A DNA stretch of 64,000 nt from Teredinibacter purpureus (GCF_014217335.1 NZ_CP060092.1:1753501-1817500); one strand, 5' to 3'; counted from the first letter of the stretch, positions 12,001-18,470 are shown. Numbers and translations are program-made. Notes: generated by a model not told the origin, from the sequence alone.

Positions 12001-14115
12001 ACCCTGGAGGCCCAGCGTCACGCGAAGTTTGACTTAACCTTGAGCCTGCAAGAAGCCAATGGACAGATAGAAGGAGAGATTGAGTTTGCCACGGCACTGT
12101 TCGAGGCTGACACGATTGATCGTTATATCGAGCATTGGACCACCTTGCTCCGCGCGATGGTGCAAGAGCCTCAGCGTCGCGTTGCGACCCTGCCTTTACT
12201 CACCGACACGCAACGCACACACATGGTTGAAGGCTGGAACCAGACCGAACGGGATTACCCCACGGACCTGTGTTTACACCAGCTGTTTGAACAGCAGGTC
12301 GCGCGCACGCCACAGGCAACAGCACTGGTGGATGCAAATGGCTCACTGACTTATCAACAGTTAAATGAGCGGGCAAACCAAGTTGCTCAGTTACTCAGTA
12401 AGGAAGGCGTAAAACGGGGAGATTGCGTATTGCTGGCGCTTCCGCGTTCGATCTCTTTTGTAGTCGCTGAACTCGCCATTGTTAAAAGCGGCGCTATTTA
12501 CGTGCCCTTGGATTTGGGCTTGCCGAGTGATCGTCTGCAGTACATCCATAACAATTGTCAAAGCGAATGGTTGATTACCAATAGCCTTTTAGAGCGTAAA
12601 TTTACGGCGTTACTTAACACGCATGTACTTAATATAGATAGTAACGTGGTCGTTCAGCAATCAAAACAGAACCTCAAAAATACAGCGGCGCCGACCGATG
12701 CGGTTTATGTTATGTACACCTCTGGCTCCACGGGTATGCCCAAAGGCGTGGTCATACCGCATAGAGGTGTTAGTCGGTTAGTGTTGAACAATGGTTACAC
12801 GGATATCCAAAAAAGTGACCACGTTGCATTTGTCGCAAACCCTGCTTTCGATGCCTCTACCTTTGAAGTGTGGGGGCCGCTATTAAACGGTGCTCGTGCC
12901 GTTATTATTGATCAGGATGTTGTATTTGATCCGAGCAAGTTTTGCACGGCATTACTCGCGTTTGATGTGAGCTGCATGTTTTTAACGGTAGGTTTATTTA
13001 ATCAATATCACGAAGCCTTAGCACCTGCGATTCGAAACCTTAAATATCTGTTGGTTGGCGGGGATGTGCTCGATGCAACTGTTGTAAAAAAAGTATTAAC
13101 ACATTATGCCCCCAAACATCTGTTGAACGGATACGGCCCAACAGAAAGCACAACCTTTGCAATAACCCATGATGTAACGCTGTGCGATGTTGTTACGCAT
13201 AATATTCCGCTAGGACAACCAATAGGCAATACCTATATCCATATTTTAGATGGCAATAATCAAATACAGCCACTTGGAGTGGTCGGTGAATTATTTATTG
13301 GTGGTGATGGATTAGCGCTGGGCTATCTAGATCAGCCGGCCTTAACAGCCGAACGATTTGTGGTTGATCCATTTAATCGAGCCGCCAAACTCTACAAAAC
13401 AGGGGACCTAGGGTATAGACGCGCAGATGGCACCATCGTCTTTGTGGGACGCAATGATTTTCAAGTAAAAATACGAGGCTTTCGAATTGAGCTTGGAGAA
13501 ATAGAAAATCAATTATGCAAAGTTAATGGTGTGGAGCATTTAATAGTCCTCGCGCTTGCGCGTGAGGGTGAAGCTATTTCCTATGATAAACAGTTAGTGG
13601 CTTATTACACCGGCGATGCACAAACGGCAGAACTGAAAGAGTGGGGCAAACAAAAGCTGCCACCTTACATGGTTCCTGAGGCTTACGTGCAATTGGATAT
13701 ATTGCCCTTAAATCAAAATGGCAAAGTAGATAGGAAAGCACTGCCTGCTCCTGCGCCACAGGCGTTTTTAACCAAAGAGTTTGAAGCGCCCGTTGGTGAG
13801 ATAGAAATGTCGCTAAGTAAGATATGGGCGGATGTTCTGAAGCAGCCCAGTATTGGCCGGCACGATAACTTTTTCGATTTGGGTGGTCACTCATTGCTTG
13901 CTGTAAGCCTTATTGAGCGAATGCGTAAAATAGGTTTACACGCAGATGTGCAAGCCATTTTTATGTCCGAAACGCTTGCCGATCTCGCTTTGGCTGTGCG
14001 CCAAAGAGGTACTCAACAAGACGTTGAAATACCACCAAACTTAATTCCAGAACAAATTCACGAAACAATTGACAGCGATATTGATGAAGACAGTATCGAG
14101 GAGTTCCGACTATGA
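1..14115 (+). CDS. Multimodular non-ribosomal peptide synthetase, 5' end outside window
   Basis: The reading frame is open from base 1, so the gene starts upstream and a GTG at base 94 is only internal. The visible 4704 residues read A(C-terminal end)-T-C-halfC-A-T-C-A-T-C-A-T-C-A-T. T domains carry the phosphopantetheine motif DLGGHSLL (first Ser near residue 133, second near 1425). C domains carry HHxxxDG (HHIICDG near residue 319; HHIISDG near 1613 and twice more). A domains carry SGSTG(K/L/M)PKG and NGKLDRKAL. No E, MT or TE domain is present; release occurs on the next protein. The C-terminus is an acidic tail (SDIDEDSIEEFRL), a plausible docking peptide for the next synthetase, whose ATG overlaps this stop (ATGA). 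It builds a peptide on carrier domains in the cytoplasm. NRPS identity is certain; the product is unknown. Confidence 0.97.
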   Translation, partial: EIENRIIKLCNIASAAVFDKVDARGEKYLCAVLHVESLSDEAVKTLKSQLLQFLPAYMIPNQIVSIQEMPLTSNGKLDRRQLSAYMDNYQPEIEYIAPETPTEAALAALWSRYFPKAGKIGRQHDFFDLGGHSLLAIELVLEIKKEFGKDVALDVIFNSSSVIDLAVAIDGKGIQPQLKPIPIISSVNTGSGYKTSATQKRLFFIDQLTPPPGIAYNVPVIFEVEGRVDTVALQRNIAGIVLRHESLRTQFSLVDDELRQFIMPESACCLHKQHYSIENKEHVIGEFIQPFDVKTGPLFRAKYATFEHSTTALLMFDFHHIICDGVSLNVFLAELSALSHGKALGDCSVQFKDFAVWWEGEPKLVEDKRYWSKQLAGSQPLALFTDFPREAAQSFKGGEVYFHLEPRQHEQLMALSQQHKVTPYMVYMAVFSLLLSKISGQKDIVVGSPFSGRPHPEIQQTIGMFVSSLPIRSRLDDSVTFVGYLQSVRKVCVEAQDHLFFQFEDIASNTGSVKDISRNPLFDCMLDVQLPREATITLADASLTPVELANPCAKMDLVLSIKDSGSHTHGTTSIECVLNYAAELFTAETVESFSKGYVRLMQQVLDEPHSLLQNLALNKYDTGIAPYIFERADNKQAVSEFHWSKRLNNVNPDLNLATDFPRTSNGYTSSSLPITVDSEWVDRLVAYSRSAEISLSTLLVSSWAALICRLSSQDHFSLGVALGPCAPLLPYNVLGNTDTTVQQLIDISEGFFSESKRYNSITTERLDALARKNHRLAEQPIFKVGVCLNETQDKPRRTLDFVSDLCLMVKLEPAGFSCELVYADNLYQESTIRTFIQLWQNILADMIENTGSSVSHLSILNDAQTREVTITWNDTEAPYPDQFDVNTLFEAQVTKTPNAIALEDVSQQITYLALDQRANQLAHYLKHTGVVAGDVVALQLERSMGIVVAELAVLKAGATYLPLDMSLPEERQHYIFKMSGCRWVLNLGEANGVIRAENVESIDLSAAHIDTMPTNALGIKRRATSAAYVMFTSGSTGKPKGVAIPHKGIARLVLNTQYAQIEAGDRVGFAANPAFDASTLETWGALLNGASCVVIPQNIVLDPVQLTAFIRTKAVNFLFLTVGLFNQYHQALGSVIPQLKYLITGGDVIDPVVVKHILVNNPPQHLLAAYGPTETTTLATTYEISLKDLDRNTIPLGYPISNTSVYILDRHLNPVPVGVIGELYVGGPGVALGYINQPGLTAERFVTNPFVQGTGDHMYKTGDLGRWLTDGTIEFAGRDDQQVKIRGFRIELGDIETTFNAIDGVQSVTVQVRESDNALGGKDKHLVAYYIGTADAHQLRESARETLPAYMIPAAYVRLDVMPLTPNGKLDRKALPAPEGDAYISQRYAAPEGEREEALAALWADLLKHEQVGRHDNFFDLGGHSLLAVQLLSRIRQTLQLDVSLNTLFSHPVLADFATALASQAPQSQLPSITLADRQQPLPLSFAQQRLWFLAQMDGVSQAYHIHGGVSLTGALDHEVLHATLNRIVARHEALRTTFLESEGVVMQSIGDIDQGLPLQIVDLQHDDQPEQAMQQALDNAANAPFDLVNGPLIRACLLKTHAQQHVLYVTMHHIISDGWSLGVLMNEVTALYATYHEDGADLSHDPLPPLAIQYPDYADWQRRWLSGDTLQQQTAYWQEALANAPALLELPADRPRPQQQSFAGAARKVVFDAALTQQLKTLSQQHGNTLFMTLLTSWGTLLSRLSGQQDVVIGSPIAGRTHHETENLIGFFVNTLALRLQIDPEASVAALLAHGKQQLLDAQQHQDLPFEQVVDTLKPPRSMAYTPIFQVMFAWQNTPEGDLSLPGLSLSTITLEAQRHAKFDLTLSLQEANGQIEGEIEFATALFEADTIDRYIEHWTTLLRAMVQEPQRRVATLPLLTDTQRTHMVEGWNQTERDYPTDLCLHQLFEQQVARTPQATALVFNGETISYHALNTRANQLAHYLREQGVSPDSRVGICLDRGVELVVALWATLKAGGAYVPLDPSYPAQRLDHMLSDSAPQVVLLDETGQQALHGLAGLGSRPQLHMHQHAERWVNAPTDNPSRDAVGLTPQHLAYIIYTSGSTGLPKGAMNEHAAVVNRLVWMQEAYDLTATDVVLQKTPFSFDVSVWEFFWPLMYGASLSIAKPDGHKDPVYLQTLIQQTNVTTLHFVPSMLQVFLEHDAVQAPSVTRVICSGEALPSNLVKRFHQRVQNVSLINLYGPTEAAIDVTEWTCDPAMTGHAVPIGRPIANTRIYVLDPQGQPVPTGVTGELYIGGVQVGRGYWNQPALTAERFLPDPFVPDNHATMYRTGDLAAFRADGILDYLGRNDFQVKLRGFRIELGEIEAKLTALPSIIESVVVAHNSQTDSGADTRLVAYVTTRDTAALDVDAVRSALADDLAAYMIPSAFITLDAMPLSPNGKLDRKALPAPEGDAYISQRYAAPEGEREEALAALWADLLKHEQVGRHDNFFDLGGHSLLAVQLLSRIRQTLQLDVSLNTLFSHPVLADFATALASQAPQSQLPSITLADRQQPLPLSFAQQRLWFLAQMDGVSQAYHIHGGVSLTGALDHEVLHATLNRIVARHEALRTTFLESEGVVMQSIGDIDQGLPLQIVDLQHDDQPEQAMQQALDNAANAPFDLVNGPLIRACLLKTHAQQHVLYVTMHHIISDGWSLGVLMNEVTALYATYHEDGADLSHDPLPPLAIQYPDYADWQRRWLSGDTLQQQTAYWQEALANAPALLELPADRPRPQQQSFAGAARKVVFDAALTQQLKTLSQQHGNTLFMTLLTSWGTLLSRLSGQQDVVIGSPIAGRTHHETENLIGFFVNTLALRLQIDPEASVAALLAHGKQQLLDAQQHQDLPFEQVVDTLKPPRSMAYTPIFQVMFAWQNTPEGDLSLPGLSLSTITLEAQRHAKFDLTLSLQEANGQIEGEIEFATALFEADTIDRYIEHWTTLLRAMVQEPQRRVATLPLLTDTQRTHMVEGWNQTERDYPTDLCLHQLFEQQVARTPQATALVFNGETISYHALNTRANQLAHYLREQGVSPDSRVGICLDRGVELVVALWATLKAGGAYVPLDPSYPAQRLDHMLSDSAPQVVLLDETGQQALHGLAGLGSRPQLHMHQHAERWANAPTDNPSRDAVGLTPQHLAYIIYTSGSTGLPKGAMNEHAAVVNRLVWMQEAYDLTATDVVLQKTPFSFDVSVWEFFWPLMYGASLSIAKPDGHKDPVYLQTLIQQTNVTTLHFVPSMLQVFLEHDAVQAPSVTRVICSGEALPSNLVKRFHQRVQNVSLINLYGPTEAAIDVTEWTCDPAMTGHAVPIGRPIANTRIYVLDPQGQPVPTGVTGELYIGGVQVGRGYWNQPALTAERFLPDPFVPDNHATMYRTGDLAAFRADGILDYLGRNDFQVKLRGFRIELGEIEAKLTALPSIIESVVVAHNSQTDSGADTRLVAYVTTRDTAALDVDAVRSALADDLAAYMIPSAFITLDAMPLSPNGKLDRKALPAPEGDAYISQRYAAPEGEREEALAALWADLLKHEQVGRHDNFFDLGGHSLLAVQLLSRIRQTLQLDVSLNTLFSHPVLADFATALASQAPQSQLPSITLADRQQPLPLSFAQQRLWFLAQMDGVSQAYHIHGGVSLTGALDHEVLHATLNRIVARHEALRTTFLESEGVVMQSIGDIDQGLPLQIVDLQHDDQPEQAMQQALDNAANAPFDLVNGPLIRACLLKTHAQQHVLYVTMHHIISDGWSLGVLMNEVTALYATYHEDGADLSHDPLPPLAIQYPDYADWQRRWLSGDTLQQQTAYWQEALANAPALLELPADRPRPQQQSFAGAARKVVFDAALTQQLKTLSQQHGNTLFMTLLTSWGTLLSRLSGQQDVVIGSPIAGRTHHETENLIGFFVNTLALRLQIDPEASVAALLAHGKQQLLDAQQHQDLPFEQVVDTLKPPRSMAYTPIFQVMFAWQNTPEGDLSLPGLSLSTITLEAQRHAKFDLTLSLQEANGQIEGEIEFATALFEADTIDRYIEHWTTLLRAMVQEPQRRVATLPLLTDTQRTHMVEGWNQTERDYPTDLCLHQLFEQQVARTPQATALVDANGSLTYQQLNERANQVAQLLSKEGVKRGDCVLLALPRSISFVVAELAIVKSGAIYVPLDLGLPSDRLQYIHNNCQSEWLITNSLLERKFTALLNTHVLNIDSNVVVQQSKQNLKNTAAPTDAVYVMYTSGSTGMPKGVVIPHRGVSRLVLNNGYTDIQKSDHVAFVANPAFDASTFEVWGPLLNGARAVIIDQDVVFDPSKFCTALLAFDVSCMFLTVGLFNQYHEALAPAIRNLKYLLVGGDVLDATVVKKVLTHYAPKHLLNGYGPTESTTFAITHDVTLCDVVTHNIPLGQPIGNTYIHILDGNNQIQPLGVVGELFIGGDGLALGYLDQPALTAERFVVDPFNRAAKLYKTGDLGYRRADGTIVFVGRNDFQVKIRGFRIELGEIENQLCKVNGVEHLIVLALAREGEAISYDKQLVAYYTGDAQTAELKEWGKQKLPPYMVPEAYVQLDILPLNQNGKVDRKALPAPAPQAFLTKEFEAPVGEIEMSLSKIWADVLKQPSIGRHDNFFDLGGHSLLAVSLIERMRKIGLHADVQAIFMSETLADLALAVRQRGTQQDVEIPPNLIPEQIHETIDSDIDEDSIEEFRL
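570..4370 (+). other. NRPS module 1 (C - half C - A - T), Val-like specificity
   Basis: The C domain begins at a core C1-like segment (SATQKRLFFIDQL) and has an intact HHIICDG. The A domain contains YVMFTSGSTGKPKG and AAYGPTETTT. Aligned by eye to the GrsA pocket, the specificity residues read D-A-L-F-I-G-A-T-L-(K). This resembles the DAFWIGGTFK family used for valine and related aliphatic residues but is not an exact match. A degenerate half condensation domain sits between the C and A domains and is listed separately. The T domain of this module already lies inside the GC-rich repeat. Domain order is seen directly; the substrate is inference with low to moderate confidence. Confidence 0.8.
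1861..2600 (+). other. Degenerate C-terminal half of a condensation domain
   Basis: After the complete C domain of module 1 the protein does not go straight into an A domain. About 245 extra residues (roughly 621-866 of the visible protein) repeat the landmarks of a C-domain C-terminal lobe. FHWSKRLN corresponds to RYWSKQLA, DFPRTSNG to DFPREAAQ, LVSSWAALICRLSSQD to the helix before the GSPFSGR loop, and QPIFKVGV to NPLFDCML. The N-terminal lobe and the catalytic HHxxxDG are absent, and the conserved GSPxxGR loop is replaced by ALGPCAP. It therefore cannot condense and may be a remnant or a structural or partner-binding module. Confidence 0.75.
4094..7312 (+). repeat. NRPS tandem repeat copy 1 (T-C-A; serine module 2)
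   Basis: First copy of a 3219-bp (1073-codon) direct repeat. It starts within the A10 motif codons (NGKLDRKAL) of module 1 and runs T1-C2-A2 to the same point of A2. The A domain pocket residues read D-V-W-H-I-S-L-I-D-(K), essentially the classic serine code (DVWHLSLIDK). The C domain is of LCL appearance (SFAQQRLWFLAQMDG, HHIISDG). The few differences from copy 2 include GGC versus GGG in the T-domain GGH, GAT versus GAC near 6100, GTA (Val) versus GCA (Ala) near 6230, and CCC versus CCT near 6429. Confidence 0.97.
7313..10531 (+). repeat. NRPS tandem repeat copy 2 (T-C-A; serine module 3)
   Basis: Second copy of the 3219-bp unit, in frame with the first. It encodes T2-C3-A3, with an A pocket identical to module 2 (serine code). 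The T-domain glycine codon near 7484 is GGG where copies 1 and 3 have GGC. The only amino-acid difference I saw from copy 1 is the Val to Ala change after AERW in the A domain. Near-complete nucleotide identity including silent sites indicates very recent duplication or ongoing gene conversion. Confidence 0.97.
10532..12330 (+). repeat. NRPS tandem repeat copy 3 (partial; T-C only)
   Basis: Third, truncated copy: it covers T3 and the whole C domain of module 4 and stops a few codons into A4. Identity with copies 1 and 2 breaks at a G/A difference at 12309 and ends completely after CTGGTG at 12330. There GTGTTTAACGGC of the other copies becomes GTGGATGCAAATGGC, and the base composition changes to the lower-GC style of the flanks. 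The C-A linker and start of A is thus the right junction of the repeated block. Confidence 0.95.
12250..13990 (+). other. NRPS module 4 A-T, Val/Ile-like specificity
   Basis: This A domain is distinct from the serine A domains and close in style to module 1 (both have FLTVGLFNQYH and the RLVLNN context). Its pocket residues read by eye are D-A-F-F-L-G-G-T-F-(K), close to the DAFWIGGTFK/DAFFLGVTFK codes associated with Val or Ile. The T domain (FFDLGGHSLLAVSL) is followed by about 60 residues ending in an acidic tail. The next protein starts with a dual C/E domain, so the residue loaded here is expected to be epimerised to the D form. Confidence 0.75.
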
Positions 14116-17100
14116 CAATGGACGATATTTTTGAACTGTGTAATCAAAAAAGCATACGTGTATACCGCGATAAAGACCAACTCGTTGTGAAAGCCCCTAA
14201 GGGAGCGATGAACGCAGAGATCGCTGCATTATTAAAAGACAATAAAAATGCGTTATTGGAACGTTTACTGACCGACAGTCAAGCAGGGGGTACCGCAGCC
14301 GACGAAATTTTCACCTTCCGCATTACGCCCGAAATGCTGACGCTGGTGGATCTTAGCCAAAGTGATATTGATGCAATAGTGGGAAAGGTAGAGGGCGGAG
14401 CGAGCAATATAAAAGATATTTACCCGCTAGCCCCTTTGCAGGAAGGTATTCTATTTCACCATTTAATGCAGGAAAACGGCGATATTTATCTTCTGCCGAA
14501 TATACTTGCGTTTAAAGATAAAACCCGGCTAGACAAATTCTTAAACGCCATGCAAGGCGTGCTCAACCGACATGATGTTTTGCGAACGGGCATCGTATGG
14601 GAAAATTTAGAAGAACCGCTTCAGGTTGTATCCAGGAAAACGACATTACCAATTAAACAACTCTATTTTGATGCGTCAGGTGGTGCCGTACTCGATCAGC
14701 TTAAAGCGCACATTGACCCAAAGGTATTTCGAATCGATTTAGGTCAGGCTCCTTTGCTTCGAACGTTTATTGCAGAAGACCCCACTGAAGACCGATGGTT
14801 GCTCGCGATAATGATGCATCATTTAGTCGCGGACCACACTACGTTAGAATTAATGATTGAAGAGACCATTGCTATTCAATCGGGGCACGAAGCCGCCTTG
14901 CCGCGCCCAGTTCCGTTTAGAAATTTTATTGCGCAAATTCAAAAGGGAACCACAAAAGAAGAACATGATGCGTTTTTCTCCTCAATGCTTAGCGATATTT
15001 CTGAGCCAACTGTGCCCTACGATTTACAGGATATACAAGCAGACTTAACGGATATCGAAGAAGCCCATCTCTCTCTTGACCCTACGTTGGCTCAAGGGAT
15101 AAGGGCCGTTGCGAAGAAAAATGGCGTTAGCAATGCGAGCTTATTCCATCTGGCGTGGGGGTTAGTACTTGCAAGAATTACGGGCCGAAAAGATGTTGTA
15201 TTTGGTACGGTGCTCTTTGGGCGAATGCAGGGTGGCGCTGAAGCTGATCGCGGTATGGGGTTGTTTATTAATACATTACCCATCCGTATTTCAGTTACAG
15301 AACAATCACTTTCTGAAAGCTTAAAAGAAACACATTTAACGTTAGTGAAGCTATTGAAGCATGAGCATGCCTCTTTAGCGCAGGCTCAAAGAGGCAGCCA
15401 AGTATCTTCTAGTGCGCCATTATTTACAGCGTTACTAAATTACCGCCATACCGCTATGCAGCCCAACGACAATCCAAAAGCGTTGGAAGAGCAGATGGGG
15501 TTTGAACACTTAAGCGGCGATGAGCGTACCAACTATCCGTTAAGCCTATCGATTGATGATCTGGGGGAGGGCTTTGTCGCTACCGTTCAGGCACGTGAGC
15601 CTATTCGATCTGAGTCCCTAGTGGACTACTTAAAATTAGCGTTAGAAACGATAGTAAAGCAACTTAATCATGTGCCCCAAAGCAACACGGCCGACATAAA
15701 CGTATTGCCGGATAAAGAATACAACCATCAAGTTTTTAGTCTAAATGATACGGCCATAGTCAATCCCGATACCTGTATACACGCATTGTTTGAATGTCAG
15801 GCAGAAAAAACACCCGACAGTACCGCTTTAATATTTGAAGAAACGCGTATTTGCTACCAACAACTCAATCGACATGCCAACCAGTTGGCGAACCTTTTAG
15901 TAGAAAAGGGCGTGCGACCTGATAGTCGAGTGGCGATTTGTTTGGAGCGCGGTATCGATATGGTCGTGGGCTTACTGGCAATTTTAAAGGCTGGTGGCTG
16001 CTATGTGCCCCTGGATCCTGCGTATCCAGTAGAGCGGTTGGCCCATATGTTGGAAGACAGTAAGCCAGTTGTAAGCTTAGTGCATAGCGCCACGCTGGAA
16101 TTGATTACAACCATTGGTGACTACGCGTTAGTTAACGTGGATTCTGAAAAGCACACTATTTCACAACAACCTTGTACTACGCCGGCTATAGACCACAAAT
16201 TTTCTATAGATAACCTTGCCTATATTATCTATACATCCGGCTCTACCGGTAAACCCAAAGGCGTAATGGTTACCCATAAAAATCTCCTCAATTATTTGTT
16301 GTCGGTACAGAAAGATCCGGGCATAGACGAAACGGATGTTTTACTAAACTTAACATCGCTTTCGTTTGACATAGCCAGTTTAGAGTTATTCTTGCCCCTT
16401 ATTACCGGTGCAAAAACTATTCTCTCGAGCCGCTGGGATGCAGCCGATCCACGACAGTATTCGCTTCTTATGCAACGTCATGATGTCTCCATACTGCAAG
16501 CAACACCGTCAACATGGAGGTTGCTACTGGAGCACGGTTGGCCAGAATTAAAGAACCCCATAAAAATATTGTGTGGTGGAGAAGCGCTACCCGTTGATTT
16601 AAGGAATGGCTTACTTAAGCACGCTCGAGGCATGTGGAACATGTATGGCCCGACCGAAACCGCGGTCTATTCATGCATACATCAGGTTCAGTCCTCCCAA
16701 GAAGTTATAAGCATTGGTAGGGCCGTTGCGAATACGCAACTCTATATTCTAGATGATCAGCTTCGCATTGTGCCACTGGGTGCGAGCGGTGAGCTTCATA
16801 TTGGCGGGGATGGAGTAAGTAGGGGCTACTTTAATCGAGACGATCTCACCGAGGAACGTTTTATTGACAGCCCCTTTCTAGACAATAAAAAAATCTATAA
16901 AACAGGGGATTTGTGTCGAATAAATAGAGATAGCAATATTGAGTACCTAGGGCGCAATGATTTTCAAGTGAAAGTTCGAGGCTTTCGTATTGAACTTGGC
17001 GAAATAGAAAATAAACTCAACGCATTGGACAGCGTGCAAGAATCGGCGGTAATTGCTCAAGATGACATGCATGGAGAAAAACAACTAAAAGCCTTTATTA

Positions 17101-18446
17101 TTACACGAAAAGGTTGCGAATTTAGTGCCGCTTCCTTACGTACAGTACTGGCAAAAGATCTTCCTCTTTTTATGATTCCGAGCTATTTCTTGTCCGTAGA
17201 CTCTATGCCTCGTACGCCAAATGGAAAACTCGATAGACAATCGCTAATTCAAGTTGATACCAGTGAATTGGTGTTGCAGGAACACCATAATTCGGCAGGC
17301 TGTACACCGCAAACAGAAACTGAGGCGTTGATACTTGAGCAGTGGGCGAAGCTCCTGAATGTTAGCGTCGTACATTCAATTAGCTGCGACCAAGACTTTT
17401 TCGACTTAGGTGGGACTTCGGTCAGTATGATCCGAATGGTCGCGTTTGTCTCAAAGACATTCGGCGTTTCGTTGTCGGTGGGGGATATGTTCCAATACCG
17501 CACCATTCAACAGCTTGCAACTTACGTAGACCAATTAATCGCTACGCCGGTAGTGGGCAATCCTGAAGAGGCCGAAGAACGTAACAGTGGCCTAATCGCG
17601 CTAAATGATGAGTCAAAAAATGTTTCAATATTTTTCGTTCCGGGGTTGAACGGTCACGCGTTAAGTCTGCAAAGTTTAGCAACGGCATTGCCTGCGTATT
17701 CAATTTATGGGTTTGAGCCGATTGACATTCACGGGGCGAAAACAGTGTCTCTTGAATCCTTCCATGATTTGTGTGCGGACTATCTATCGCTTATTAAACA
17801 GCGCAATGTTTCCGGCCCTATCTATTTGGCGGGCCATTCCCACGGCGGCATGGTGGCACATATGTTAGCGACCACGCTGCAGTCTCGCGGTGTCACTGTG
17901 TCCGGCCTTATTTTTCTGGATTCTCTTTCCAGTATTGGCAGTAGCATGCAGGACAATGTTCTAGCTAAAAGAAATGTTAGCGCTTTAGCCCCGGACTATA
18001 TGCAGTCAATTTTCAGCAATTTCGAGACCTATCTAAATTGCGATCTACGCGTTGAGGCGGAGTACTTACGTTCGCTAAGCGAGCAGGAAAGGCTTTCGCA
18101 TATTGCGGAACAATTATTTTCACATCACATAATCCCGTCACCATCTACTGAGTTTGTGGCGACATATCTTTTAAATAGAAAACGTCATGAAGATATGCTG
18201 ACCGATTACGTGCTGAATCAAACGATTCCAACCTTTAAAGGCAGAGCCTGTCTATTTAAAGTTACCGAAACGCAAAAAATACAGCTGGATGAACTAGGAG
18301 AATATTATGGATGGGAATCGTTTGTTAGCGAAGGGCTAGATGTCCGTGTTGTTGAGGGCGATCATGAAAGCATGCTACAAGAGCCGTACGTTAACACTAC
18401 CGCGACAACAATTACGAAATGGTTAGAAAGCCTCAATACTCAATAA
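14112..18446 (+). CDS. Terminal NRPS: docking - dual C/E - A(Gly-like) - T - thioesterase
   Basis: The ATG overlaps the stop of the preceding NRPS as ATGA, with GAGGAG 9 bases upstream. Residues 1-55 resemble a TubC-type N-terminal docking domain (VVKAPKGAMNAEIAALL). The condensation domain (about 90-530) starts DIYPLAPLQEGILFHH and contains HHLMQENGD at residues 116-124. This fits the HH(I/L)xxxxGD signature of dual epimerisation/condensation domains; its second motif is HHLVADH. The A domain (about 570-1050, TSGSTGKPKG) has pocket D-I-L-Q-L-G-M-V-Y-(K), close to glycine codes (DILQLGLIWK). The T domain reads FFDLGGTSVSM near 1100. The last 280 residues are a type I thioesterase with GHSHGG (nucleophile Ser) and a late GDHES histidine. 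It should epimerise the upstream residue, add Gly and release the chain by hydrolysis or cyclisation. Confidence 0.93.
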   Translation: MTMDDIFELCNQKSIRVYRDKDQLVVKAPKGAMNAEIAALLKDNKNALLERLLTDSQAGGTAADEIFTFRITPEMLTLVDLSQSDIDAIVGKVEGGASNIKDIYPLAPLQEGILFHHLMQENGDIYLLPNILAFKDKTRLDKFLNAMQGVLNRHDVLRTGIVWENLEEPLQVVSRKTTLPIKQLYFDASGGAVLDQLKAHIDPKVFRIDLGQAPLLRTFIAEDPTEDRWLLAIMMHHLVADHTTLELMIEETIAIQSGHEAALPRPVPFRNFIAQIQKGTTKEEHDAFFSSMLSDISEPTVPYDLQDIQADLTDIEEAHLSLDPTLAQGIRAVAKKNGVSNASLFHLAWGLVLARITGRKDVVFGTVLFGRMQGGAEADRGMGLFINTLPIRISVTEQSLSESLKETHLTLVKLLKHEHASLAQAQRGSQVSSSAPLFTALLNYRHTAMQPNDNPKALEEQMGFEHLSGDERTNYPLSLSIDDLGEGFVATVQAREPIRSESLVDYLKLALETIVKQLNHVPQSNTADINVLPDKEYNHQVFSLNDTAIVNPDTCIHALFECQAEKTPDSTALIFEETRICYQQLNRHANQLANLLVEKGVRPDSRVAICLERGIDMVVGLLAILKAGGCYVPLDPAYPVERLAHMLEDSKPVVSLVHSATLELITTIGDYALVNVDSEKHTISQQPCTTPAIDHKFSIDNLAYIIYTSGSTGKPKGVMVTHKNLLNYLLSVQKDPGIDETDVLLNLTSLSFDIASLELFLPLITGAKTILSSRWDAADPRQYSLLMQRHDVSILQATPSTWRLLLEHGWPELKNPIKILCGGEALPVDLRNGLLKHARGMWNMYGPTETAVYSCIHQVQSSQEVISIGRAVANTQLYILDDQLRIVPLGASGELHIGGDGVSRGYFNRDDLTEERFIDSPFLDNKKIYKTGDLCRINRDSNIEYLGRNDFQVKVRGFRIELGEIENKLNALDSVQESAVIAQDDMHGEKQLKAFIITRKGCEFSAASLRTVLAKDLPLFMIPSYFLSVDSMPRTPNGKLDRQSLIQVDTSELVLQEHHNSAGCTPQTETEALILEQWAKLLNVSVVHSISCDQDFFDLGGTSVSMIRMVAFVSKTFGVSLSVGDMFQYRTIQQLATYVDQLIATPVVGNPEEAEERNSGLIALNDESKNVSIFFVPGLNGHALSLQSLATALPAYSIYGFEPIDIHGAKTVSLESFHDLCADYLSLIKQRNVSGPIYLAGHSHGGMVAHMLATTLQSRGVTVSGLIFLDSLSSIGSSMQDNVLAKRNVSALAPDYMQSIFSNFETYLNCDLRVEAEYLRSLSEQERLSHIAEQLFSHHIIPSPSTEFVATYLLNRKRHEDMLTDYVLNQTIPTFKGRACLFKVTETQKIQLDELGEYYGWESFVSEGLDVRVVEGDHESMLQEPYVNTTATTITKWLESLNTQ

Positions 18447-18470
18447 ACGTTCAACGACAAAGAATTTACT

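Noticed and set aside
4457..12349. Sets of identical medium-length ORFs repeated every 3219 bases on both strands.
   Set aside because: They are frame shadows of the NRPS repeat; their protein sequences have no family features.
1..14115. A possible siderophore function for the NRPS.
   Set aside because: No catechol, hydroxamate or beta-hydroxylase genes and no TonB receptor are visible; the export genes are generic.
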